Positions 44,400 to 55,640 of a DNA stretch of 64,000 bases are shown here, in pieces. The stretch is from Molossus alvarezi (taxonomy: Eukaryota; Chordata; Mammalia; Chiroptera; Molossidae): the NCBI GenBank assembly GCA_037176705.1, contig CM073893.1:19158074-19222073 (forward strand), written 5' to 3'. The position numbers and the translations under genes are program-made. The notes below the pieces were generated by a model that ran no database searches, had not been told where the DNA came from, and was given only the letters and a program-made list of their open reading frames with translations. The first letter of the stretch is position 1, and each line of letters begins with the position of its first letter.

Positions 44400-45435
44400 A
44401 GCTACTATTCTCTTTCCTGACGTACTTCCTGTGGTTCCTCCAACCATGGCCAAATCACATTTATGTTTTGTTTAGATAACATTTGCCTACAGAAACAAGT
44501 TGACAAGGACTTCACAATGTTTATTGGGAAAGTGCTTTCCTTTACAGTGTCTTTCCTAAGACTCAAGAAAGCCAATATGGCAATAAGAAAGACCCTGTTT
44601 ATATGGACTCCCAGCTTACTCCTCCTACTCAACAAAACCACACTCTAGCTTTCTGTAGAGCTCCTTCCAAATCCCCAATGGTGGACTGTTCTAGTCATCA
44701 TTATCATTTCCTCTTCTAGTATCAGTTCTGAATCCTCTCAAATAGCCTCATGTAGTATGCGTAACTAATTTATATTAAACAGCTATCTATTAAAATTTTT
44801 AATTTATGCTCATGGATACTAATGTTGTATTGTGTGCTATTTTATGCTTTTTGGTCCTGGAATCTGCTTGATTCATTTGCAGGTTTCTGAATGGAGTTTG
44901 GATAAACGTCTACTTTGGTGTTTGCAATATATTCCACAAGTCTGAATGAAAGCCCGACATGCTACTGCACACACATCATTGCCTTCTCTTCAGGAATTGC
45001 TCTGGGCAATAATGAAATGCTATTCCTTATTAGTGATTAGTTTGTGATAAAAGAGCCAAAAATTATATTCTACTGGAGAAAGATCATATTTGCCTTTAAA
45101 AACAAAATTCCATTTCTTTCGGGTATAATATAATTTGATTTGTCGTCGTTTCATGGATATTGCATTTTCATGTTTTATCACGAGGAAGATGTGCGCATAA
45201 GGCAGAAACTCTCAATACTTGAGCCAGTTTTACTATTATATTTGCAAATGTGTAAGTATAAAATGACCATTCCTATCTTAGCTTCTTTGGTCTGTGGCAG
45301 GGACCACAATAGACTTAACTGGAAGTCATAGCCTAGTGTCTTTGTAGTTGGGAATTAGTGAGGGTAAGTAATGGCATCTTTATTCACTGCTATGACTATT
45401 TGCCAATGAGGAAAAACACTGTGAGCTATTTTTTA
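44400..45435. other. Low-copy DNA, nothing recognised
   Basis: AT-rich sequence without a clear gene or repeat. Confidence 0.45.
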
Positions 45436-45439
45436 AAAT

Positions 45440-45444
45440 ACGTT

Positions 45445-45483
<39 letters not shown>

Positions 45484-45664
45484 GAGAGAGAAAGGGAGAA
45501 AGAGAGAAAGAGATAGAAACATCGATGTATCCATGAGCTGCCTCTTGCACGCCTCCTATTGAGGATCAAGCCATCAACCTGGGCATGTGCCCTGAATGAA
45601 AATCAAACCAGGATCTCTCAGTCTTTAAGATGGTGCTCAATGCACTGAGTCACACCGGCTGGGC
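45440..45664 (-). mobile_element. VES-related SINE (second head type), long poly(T)
   Basis: A T run of about 28 (45,453-45,480) is the antisense A tail. The head is GCCCAGCCGGTGTGACTCAG on the minus strand. TGAGCTATT at 45,422-45,430 and 45,671-45,679 may be a TSD. Confidence 0.9.
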
Positions 45665-45895
45665 ATAGTCTGAGCTATTAAGAAGAGTGCATTAGCACAG
45701 TGGATGTGACACCTGAGTAGGTTACCATACATCCACTTTCTAGAATTGAGTCTCCTAGGCACTGGGTGATTTAAAATTCATGTACATTATTACCTTTTCA
45801 AGTTGGATAGGAAACTGGGATTCTCATACAGGGTCTCCTTCATAAAAGGGGACGTGTGTTTCTTACTTATGAGATCACAGGCCTCCATGTCTTAC

Positions 45896-46098
45896 CCTGA
45901 GCTGGTGGTGGCTTTGGGTGCTTCTTGACAGCACTATAAAGTAAGTGGAGACTACCTAGGGTACCTCTTAACATTCCGTTGAGAGATTCTTCACTCCACT
46001 CTGGGCTCTCTTCTTCTGTGGCTTCTCTGGCTGCCCAGAGCCTTTGCTGTTGGGCCTCACCCTTAGCAGTTCTTACTTCTTTCTCTTCTTTATTGCTG
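45896..46098 (-). CDS. Candidate host exon (hypothetical)
   Basis: On the minus strand an open 203-bp segment is preceded by a pyrimidine-rich TTTATCTTTCCTCTC and AAAAG acceptor (AG at 46,100-46,099) and followed by an AGG/GTAAGA donor (GT at 45,895-45,894). The translation is acidic and charged at first (EEKEVRTAKGEAQQQRL, EEESPEWSEE) and then becomes LLYSAVKKHPKPPPAQG. It is not repeat-derived as far as I can see. I do not recognise the protein, and no partner exon is found in the window. An open 203 bp can occur by chance. Confidence 0.25.
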
Positions 46099-46658
46099 CT
46101 TTTGAGAGGAAAGATAAATACATAATTGCTTTTGACACCTAGTTCCATTTACAAACCTTCTATCTCTGTACTTATCATCTATAAAAATTGATTTTAAAAT
46201 TACTTTATTGAATTTTTCCAAAAAATAAAACATGAATAAGATTTGTATGTTCAAAACTATAAAATACTGTTGAAAGAAATCAAGAAAAATCTAAATAAAT
46301 GGAGAGACATACTATGTTCATGGTTTGAAAGATTCAACATAAAAAAGATATCAGTTCTACCCAAACTAATTCATAGGTTTAATGAAATTTCTATGAAAAT
46401 CAAGAATATTTTTGGTAGATATAGACACATTTACTTTAAAATTAACATGGAAAAACAAAAGAATTAGAATAGCTAAAACAATTTTGAAAAAGAATAAAGA
46501 AGATGGAGTCACACTACCTGATTTTAAGACTACATTCTATAGTAATCAAGACAGTGTAGTGTTGGAAAAAAGATAAAAACAGATCAATGGAACAAAATAA
46601 AAATCAAGAAAGAGACTCATATAAATAAGCTGATTTTTTACAAAGATGCAAAAGCAAT

Positions 46659-48875
46659 ATCCCTGATGAACATAGAAGCCAAAATCCTGAACAAAATACT
46701 AGCAAACTGGATCCAGCAATACATCAAAAAAATTTTTCACCATGACCAAGTGGGATTCATCCCAGGGATGCAAGGCTAGTAAAATATTCGCAAATCAATA
46801 AATGTGATACACCACATAAAGAAATGAAGAATAAAAACCACATGATCATATCAATAGATGCCGAAAAGGCCTACAATAAAATCCAGCATCCATTTCTGAT
46901 AAAAATGCTCAGCAATGTGGGAATAGAAGAATCATATCTCAACATAATAAAGGCCATATATGAAAGACCTACAGCCAACATCATACTCAATGGAAAAAAC
47001 TAGAAACATTTCCCTTAGGAACAGGAACAAGACAAGGATGCCCACTTTCGCCACTCTTATTTAACATAGTACTGGAAGTCTTAGCTACAGCAATCAGACA
47101 GGACAAAAAATAAAAGGGATCCAAACTGGAAAGGAAGAAGTGAAACTGTCATTATTCGCAGATTACATGATATTATACGTAGAAAACCCCAAAGACTCCA
47201 TCAAAAATTTACTAAACTTAATCAATAAATTTGGCAAAGTAGCAAGATACAAAATTAACGTCAAGAAATCGATAGCATTCTTATACACCAATGATGAACT
47301 CACAGAAAGAGAAACTGAAAAAACAATCCTATTTATTATTGCGGCAAAAAAATAAAGATACCTAGGAATAAACTTAACCAAAGAAATAAAGGACCTATTC
47401 CCAGAAAACTACAGGTCATTGAAGAAAGAAAAAGAGAAAGATATAAAAAGGTGGAAGCACATACCCCGTTCATGGATTGGAAGAATTAAAATGTCCATAC
47501 TACCCAAAGCAATCTATAGATTAAATGCAATCCCCATGAAAATACCAACAACATACTTCACAGAACTAGAACAAATACTTCAAAAGTTCATATGGAACAA
47601 AAAACGACCTTGAATAGCCAGAGCAATCTTGAAAAAGAAGAACAAAGTAGAAAGGATCACATTACCAGATTTCAGGTTATACTACAAAGCCACTGTCATC
47701 AAAGCAGCCTGGTACTGGCACAAGAACAGGCATATAGACCAGTGGAACAGAACAGAGAACCCAGAAATGGGCCCAAGGCAATATGCTCAATTGATATTTG
47801 ACCAAGGTGGCAAGAGCATACAGTGGAGTAAAGACAGCCTCTTTAATAAATGGTGTTGGGAAAATTGGACAGCTACATGCAAAAAAAATGAAACTAGACC
47901 ATCAACTTACACCATAGACAATAATAAACTCAAAATGGATAAAAGACTTAAATGTGACTAATGAATACATAAAAATCCTAGAAGAAACTGTAGGCAACAA
48001 AATTTCAAACATCATACGCAGCAGAATTTTCACTGATACATCACCTAAGGCAATAGAAACAAAGGAGAAAATGAACACATGGGACTACATCAAACTAAAA
48101 AGCTTCTGTGCAGCAAAAGGTACAACCATCAAAATGGAAAGACAATTCACTGTATGGGAGAGCATAATTGCCTATTATATATCAGATAAGGGGTTAATTT
48201 CCAATATATATAGAGTGTTCATATAACTCCACAAAAGGAAGACGAAGAACCCAATTAAGAAATGGCCAGAGGAACTGAATAGACACCTCTCTAAACAGGA
48301 CATACAAATGGCTAAGAGACATATGAAGAAATGCTCAACATCACTAATCATCAGAGAGATGCAAATTAAAACAACAATGAGGTATCACCTCACACCTGTC
48401 AGAATGGCCGCCATCAACAAATCATCAAACAACAAGTGTTGGCGAGGGTGTGGAGAAAAGGGGGCTCTACTACACTGCTGGTGGGAATGCATATTGGTAC
48501 AGCCACTATGGAAAACAATATGGTGTTACCTAAAAAATTAAAATTTAACTCCCATTTGACCCAGTGATCCCACTTCTAGGAATATACCCTAAGAAGCCTG
48601 AAACATAAATCAGAAAGAATATATGTACCCCCATGTTCATAGCAGCACTATTTACAATAGCTAAGATCTAGAAACAGCCCCAACATCCATCAGTAGATGA
48701 ATGGATAAAAAGCTGTGGTACATATACACAATGGAGTATTATGCAACTGTAAGAAAGAAAGATCTCTTAACCTTTGAGATGACATGGAGGAACCTGGAAA
48801 GTGTCATTCTAAGCGAAACAAGCCAAACAGAGAAAGACAAGTATCATATAACCTCAGTTATTTGTGGAATATAAT
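46659..48875 (+). pseudogene. L1-J ORF2 remnant
   Basis: This is the reverse transcriptase palm onward. The catalytic motif is damaged: FADD reads FADYM at 47,140-47,170. Open parts are 47,140-47,355, 47,419-47,613, 47,629-47,961, 47,954-48,226 and 48,308-48,541 (the last with [18 protein letters not shown], the cysteine-rich segment). A TGA at 47,611-47,613 replaces an arginine codon that is intact in other copies. There are several single-base shifts. Confidence 0.92.
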
Positions 48876-49124
48876 GAACATAACAGTTTGAGGAATGGGG
48901 TAGTCCCAGAGACGTGGAAGTGGGGTACAGACTGACAATCCCCAGAAGAGGGGGTGGTGGGGGAGAGATAAACCACAGAACTTATATGCATGTATGCATG
49001 AACAATGGACATGGACAACAAAGCTCAGGACAGGGTGGGAAGGGATGGGGAGGGGGGAATCAGTGGTGGGAAAAGGAGAAACATCTGTAACAAAAATAAA
49101 TAAATTAGTTAAAAAAAAAAAAAA
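46659..49124 (+). mobile_element. L1-J: 5'-truncated L1 inserted in L1-I
   Basis: The element starts at the reverse transcriptase codons for [11 protein letters not shown] and runs to the 3'UTR and a pure A tail (49,111-49,124). It is flanked by ACAAAGATGCAAAAGCAAT (46640-46658) and ACAAAGGTGCAAAAGAAAT (49125-49143), 19 bp with two differences. Confidence 0.95.
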
Positions 49125-50072
49125 ACAAAGGTGCAAAAGAAATTTAATGGAGGAATGGTACTGAAGCAATAGACATCCATAGGCAAAACAAAAAAATTAA
49201 AAGAGACACCTTGAACAAAACTTCAAACATTAAAATAAAATTATCTCAAAATTTAGATCATAGATTTAAATATAAAACTATAAACATTTAGGGGACAATA
49301 ACAGGCATATAGATCAGTGGAACAGATCACAGAACCCTGAAACCAACCCAAGCCATTATGCTCAATCAATATCTGACAAAGGAGGCAAGAGCATACAATG
49401 GAGTAAATACAGTCTCTTCTATAAATGATGTTGGGAAAATTGGACAGCTACATGCCAAAAAATAAAACTAGACCACCAACTTATACCATACACAAGAATA
49501 AACTCAAAATGGATAAAAGACTTAAATGTAACTCGTGAAACCATAAAAATCCTAGAAGAAAATATAGGCAGCAAAAATCTCAGACATCACACATAGCAGA
49601 ATTTTCACTAATACGTCACGTAGGACAAGACAAACAAAGTAAAAATAAATAAATGGGACCACATCAAATTAAAAAGCTTCCACACTTCAAAAGAAACCAA
49701 CATCAAAATGAAGAGTGAACCCACTGTATGGAGAACATATTTGCCAATGATACATCAAATAAAGGATTAATTTCCAAAATACATAAAGTACTTACACAAG
49801 TCAACAAAAGGAAAACAAACAATCCAATTGAAAAATAGGCAGAGGACCTGAATAGACACTTCTCCAAAGAGGACATACAAATGGCCACAAAACATATTTA
49901 AAAAATGCTCAATATCACTAATTACCAGAGACATATGAATTAAAACAATTATTCAGTATCATTTCACACCTGCCAAAATGACTACCATCAGCAAATCATC
50001 AAGAAACAAGTACTGGTGAGGGTGTGGAGAAAAAGGAACTCTAGTATACTGCTGAAAGAAATGCAGACTGGT

Positions 50073-50890
50073 AGAGAGGAAAAATGGCGGCGGAGTGAAC
50101 GGAAGCTACACAGACCGTCTCCCAGAACCAAACTGGAATTACAACTATAACACAGACAAATCGACGGGAGAAACCAACAGAAAAGCAGCTTGCGAGGACC
50201 ATACAACGAGGGACACTGACTCCATCCCGGTAGGCTTGCGAAGGCGCGAGACGGGGGCTGGGAGCCCACGGTCGGCAGCTCGGCAGCAGCCTTAGCTGGG
50301 AGCAGCGCCCTCGGGTTACACTCCCAAGGGGCCCCACAGCGCAGAGCCGGGACAGAGGCTGCCACAGCCACTCACCTTGGGCTCCGGTGGAGGGAGGGCA
50401 GACTGGACTGGAGCTGTGTCGGGACACTCGGGATCTGGAGGGCGCTCAGAGCTTTGGCTGAGTGCAGCCACTCAGGACAGTGGCCACATTGCTCCTTCCC
50501 AGGGCTCTGAGAGAGGCAGCAGCCCCTCTCTTGGAGATTCAACCCCACCCTGTGGGCCATTGAAGTGCTAATTGAGGCTCACTAACAACCAGCATCTGCC
50601 CCACCCTCAGGAAATCCCCTTGTGCTAAGCACCTGAGGGAGCTTTTCAATCAACTGACAACCCAAAACTCATCAAGTAACCTAGACTGCTAGCCTCCAGG
50701 CAAAAAGCTAGAGGATAACAGTACCTTTCCTGGGCTGGCAACTTTAACCAGGAAAGTAAGACTTGACAGTGGTGTTCAATGTGGGTCCTCCCTCGCTCAT
50801 CTAAACACAGGAGAGGGAGCCACAAACAGCAGAACACCAACACCCACAGGGAAAACTTGACAGGCTCCAAAGCCCACAGTGATAGCCAAA
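50073..50890 (+). promoter_or_regulatory. L1-L complete 5'UTR / internal promoter
   Basis: The 818-bp, CpG-rich region begins at the complete 5' end. It contains AAAATGGCGGCG at 50,081-50,092, which matches the core of a YY1 site (AAnATGGCGGC), a known L1 promoter signal. Unlike L1-A, it lacks the tandem units at its start. Promoter activity is inferred from the family. Confidence 0.7.
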
Positions 50891-51740
50891 ATGGTGAAAC
50901 ACAGAAACAGAAGCCAAATGAAAGAGCAAGAGACCTCCACCGAAGATGAGATCAATGTGGAGCAATTAGGCATGTTATCAGAGCTAGAATTCAGAGCCAT
51001 GATCTTGAGGAAGCTGAACAGCATGAGTAAGGACATAGAGACACTGAAAATAAGCCAATTGGAAATTAAAAACCAACAAGAAGAGATAAAAAATGACATA
51101 TCAGAAATGAAAAACACATTGGAAGGTTTAAAAAGCAGAGTAGAGGAAGCTGAGGATCGGATCAGTGAATTAGAAGATAGGGTAGAAAAAAATCAACCAA
51201 TCAGAAAAACAAAAGGAAAAAACTATTAAAAAACAGGAAGACAGCTTAAGAGAACTATGGGACAACTGGAAACGTAATAATATTCGCATCATAGGAGTCC
51301 CTGAAGAAGAAGAAAATGAGCAAGGCATAGAGAATATATTCAAAAAAATATGGAGAGAAAACTTCCCTAATTTGGTGAAGGAAGAAGGCATTCAAGTTCA
51401 AGAAGCACAGAGAGTCCCAAGTAAGAAGAACCCAAACAGGCCCACACCAAGACACATAGTAATTAAAATGCCACAAATTAAAGACAAAGAGAGAATCCTA
51501 AAAGCAACAAGGTATAAGCAACAGGTTACCTACAAAGGGAACCCCATAAGGCTCTCAGCTGACTTCTCACAAGAAACACTGCAGGCCAGAAGAGAATGGC
51601 ATGAAGTAATTAAAGTCATGAAAAACAAGAATCTGAATCCAAGACTACTCTACCCAGCAAGGCTATCATTCAAAATAGAAGATCAAATAAAGAGCTTCCC
51701 AGACAAAAAAAGGCTAGGGAATACACTAGCACCAAACTAG
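50891..51740 (+). pseudogene. L1-L ORF1 (one frameshift)
   Basis: The start is ATG 50891 (MVKHRNRSQMKEQE). The N-terminal coiled coil (ISEMKNTLEGLKSRVEEAED, ISELEDRVE) is followed by an A-rich stretch near 51,186-51,193. There one extra A shifts the frame, giving a stop at 51,227-51,229. The RRM part (NWKRNNIRIIGVPEEEEN region, 51,240-51,330) and the C-terminal domain (51,372-51,740: RPTPRHIVIKMPQIKDKERI, RPTYKG-like VTYKGNPIRLSADFS, ending TLAPN) are open in the shifted frame. Apart from that base, ORF1 would be about 283 residues. Confidence 0.93.
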
Positions 51741-51817
51741 CACTGCAAGAAATGTTAAAAGGACTGCTGTAATTAGCAGTAGAAATGGGAAGAAAAATAG
51801 AACCACACTAAACAAAA

Positions 51818-54800
51818 ATGGCAATAAATATGTACATATCAATAATCACCTTAAACGTATATGGATTGAATGCTCCCATAAAAAGACACAGAGTAGCTGA
51901 TTGGATAAGAAAGCATGACTCATGTATATGTTGTTTACAAGAGACCCATCTCTCAACAAAGGACTCACCTAGGTTGAAAGTGAAGGGATGGAAAAAAATT
52001 TTCCAAGCAAATGGAAAGCAAAAAAAAGCTGGGGTAGCAATTCTCATATCTGATAAAATAGATTTCAAAATGAAGACCATAACTAGAGACAAAGACGGCC
52101 ACTACATAATATTGAAAGGATCTATCCAACAGGAAGATAGAACCTTGATAAACATATATGTACCCAATATAGGAGCACCAAAATATATTAAAAATCTTCT
52201 GGAGGACTTCCAAGGAGAAATCGACAACAATACAATCATAGCAGGGGACTTCAACACCCTGTTGACAGCACTGGACAGATCCTCTAGGCAAAAAATTAGC
52301 AAGGAAACAGAAACTCTAAATGAAGCACTAAACCAAATGGATTTAATAGATATCTATAGAGAATTACACCCCAAAACTACAGAATACACATTCTTCTCAA
52401 GTGCACATGGGACATTCTCAAAGATAGACCACATGATAGGACACAAACTAAATCTCTACAAGTTCAAGAAGATTGAAATCATATCAAGCATCTTCTCAGA
52501 TCACAATGGCATGAAACTAGAAATCAATTGCAACAAGAACATGCAAAGACATTTCAACACGTGGAGGCTAAATAGCATGTTATTAAACAATGAATGGGTC
52601 ACCGAGGAGATCAAGGAAGAAATTAAAAACTTCCTGGAAACCAATGAAAATGAACACACAACAACACAAAATCTATGGGATGCAGCGAAAGCAGTTCTGA
52701 GAGGGAAGTTCATAGCACTACAGGCCTACCTCAAAAAACAAGAAAAATTTCTAATTGACTGTCTAACCTCACAACTTAAAGAATTAGAAAGCAAACAAAA
52801 AGAAAACCCCAGAGCAAGTAAAGGGAAGGAAATAGTAAAGATCAGAGCAGAAATAAATGACATAGAGACCAAAAAAACAACTCAAAGGATCAATGAAACA
52901 AAGAGCTGGTTTTTCGAAAAGATAAACAAGATTGATGGACCCTTAGCTAGACTCACCAAGAAACAAAGAGAGAGAACCCAAATACACAAAATCAGAAATG
53001 AAAGAGGAGAAGTAACAACCAACACCACGGAAATACAAAAGATCATTAACAACTACTATGAACAAATATATGGCAACAAATTCGACAATCTAAGCAAAAT
53101 GGACAAATTTCTAGAAACACATAGTCTCCCAAAACTATTCCCGGAAGAGATAGAAAACTTGAAGAGACCAATAACAACTAAGGAAATTGAAGAGGTAATC
53201 AAGACTCTCCCAGCAAACAAAAGCCCAGGCCCAGATGGTTTCACGGGGGAGTTTTACCGAACATTCAAAAAGAACTAACACCCATTCTCCTCAAACTATT
53301 TCAAAAAATTCAAGAAGAAGGAAGACTTCCAAACACGTTCTATGAGGCCAGCATAATTCTAATTCCAAAACCAGAAAAAGACACTACGAAGAAAGAAAAC
53401 TATAGGCTAATATCCCTGATGAACATAGACGCCAAAATCCTGAACAAAATATTAGCAAATCGGATCCAGAAATACATCAAAAAAATTATTCACCATGACC
53501 AAGTGGGATTCATTCCAGGGATGCAAGGCTGGTACAATATTCGCAAATCAATAAATGTAATACACCACATAAACAAAATGAAGAATAAAAACCACATGAT
53601 AATATCAATAGATGCTGAAAAAGCATTCGACAAAACCCAGCATCCATTTCTGATAAAAACGCTCAGCAATGTAGGAATAGAGGGATCATATCTCAACATA
53701 ATAAGGCCATATATGAAAGACCTACAGCCAACATCATACTCAGTGGACAGAACCTAAAAACATTTCCATTAAGAACAGGAACAAGACAGGGATGTCCACT
53801 TTCGCCACTCTTATTTAACATTGCACTGGAAGTCTTAGCCACAGCAATCAGACATGAAGAAAAAATAAAAGGGATCCAAATTGGAAAGGAGGAAGTGAAA
53901 CTGTCATTATTTGCAGATGACATGATATTATACATAGAAAACCCTAAAGACTCCATCAAAAATCTACTAGACTTAATAAATGAATTTGGCAAAGTAGCAG
54001 GATACAAAATTAACGTCAAGAAATTGACGGCATTCTTGTACACCAATGATGAACTCACAGAAAGAGAAACTGAAAAAACAATCCCATTTACCATCGTGCC
54101 GAAAAAATTACGATACCTAGGAATAAACTTAACCAAAGAAGTAAAGGACCTATTTGCAGAAAACTACAGGTCATTGAAAAAAGAAATAGAGGAAGATATA
54201 AAAAAGTGGAAGCACATACCCTGTTCATGGATTGGAAGAATTAACATCATTAAAATGTCCATACTACCCAAAGCAATCTACAGATTCAATGCAATCCCCA
54301 TCAAAATACCAACGACATATTTCATAGAACTAGAACAAATACTTCAAAAGTTCATATGGAACCAAAAAAGACCCTGAATAGCCACAGAAATCTTGAAAAA
54401 AAAGAACAAAGTAGGTGGGATCACAATACCAGATATCAGGTTATACTACAAAGCGACTGTAACCAAAACAGCCTGGTACTGGCACAAGAACAGGCATATA
54501 GACCAGCTGAACAGAACTGAAAACCCAGAAATGGACCCAAGGCAATACGCTCAATTAATATTTGACAAAGGTGGCAAGAGCATACAGTGGAGTAAAGACA
54601 GTCTCTTTAATAAATGGTGTTGGGAAAATTGGACAGCTACATGCAAAAAAATGAAACTAGACCATCAACTTACACCATACACAAAAATAAACTCAAAATG
54701 GATAAAAGACTTAAATGTGACCCGTGAATCCATAAAAATTCTAGAAGAAAATGTAGGCAACAAAATTTCGGACATCATACGGAGCAGAATTTTCACTGAT

Positions 54801-55640
54801 ACATCACCTAAGGCAACAGAAATAAAGGAGAAAATGAACACATGGGACTACATCAAACTAAAAAGCTTCTGCACAGCAAAAGAAACAATCATCAAAATGG
54901 AAAGGCAACCCACTGTATGGGAGAACATCATTGCCAATGATGTAGCAGATAAGGGGTTAGTTTCCAATATATATAGAGTGCTCCTACAACTCAACAAAAG
55001 GAAGACAAAGAACCCAATTAAAAAATGGGCAGAGGAGCTGAATAGACACCTCTCCAAACAGGACATACAAATGACCAAAAGACATAAGAAGAAATGCTCA
55101 ACATCACTAATCATCAGAGAGATGCAAATTAAAACAACAATGAGGTATCATCTCACACCTGTCAGAATGGCCGCCATCAACAAATCATCAAACAACAAGT
55201 GTTGGCGAGGGTGTGGAGAAAAGGGGATTCTAATACACTGCTGGTGGGAATGCAGACTGGTGCAGCTGCTATGGAAAACAATATGGTGCTACCTCAAAAA
55301 ATTAAACATTGAACTTCCATTTGACCCAGTGATCCCACTGCTGGGAATATACCCTAAGAAGCCTGAAACACCAATCAGGAAGAATATATGTACCCCTATG
55401 TTCATAGCAGCACTATTTACAATAGCTAAGATCTGGAAACAGCCCAAGTGTCCACCAGTAGACGAATGGATAAAAAAGCTGTGGTACATATACACAATGG
55501 AGTACTATGCAGCGGTAAGAAAGAAAGATCTCTTATCCTTTGAGACGACATGGAGGGACCTGGAAAGTATTATCCTAAGTGAAAGAAGCCAAGCAGAAAA
55601 AGACAAATACCACATGATCTCACTTAAATACGGAATATAA
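51818..55640 (+). pseudogene. L1-L ORF2 (three lesions)
   Basis: ORF2p is the endonuclease-reverse transcriptase. The start is ATG 51818. Endonuclease (residues 1 to about 235): QETH, GDFNTLL and SDHNGMK are present, but the usual NGLN stretch reads YGLNAP with Asn changed to Tyr at residue 15. Reverse transcriptase: [36 protein letters not shown] and [13 protein letters not shown]. Cysteine-rich end: [18 protein letters not shown]. Lesions are one-base deletions near 53,270 and 53,706 and a TGA at 54,375-54,377. With two deletions the length fits 1,275 codons. It is the closest to intact here. Confidence 0.96.

Noticed and set aside
50041..50427. Minus-strand 128-codon frame in the L1-L 5'UTR
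   Set aside because: It is an antisense reading of a GC-rich L1 promoter with no recognisable domain; similar antisense frames occur in L1-A for composition reasons.
51818..55640. Long open frames as host protein genes
   Set aside because: The motifs (QETH, GDFN, FADD, the CWRGC segment) and the position after ORF1 and before an A tail make them L1 ORF2. The same applies to the long frames at 3,164-4,036, 36,299-38,016 and their antisense shadows.
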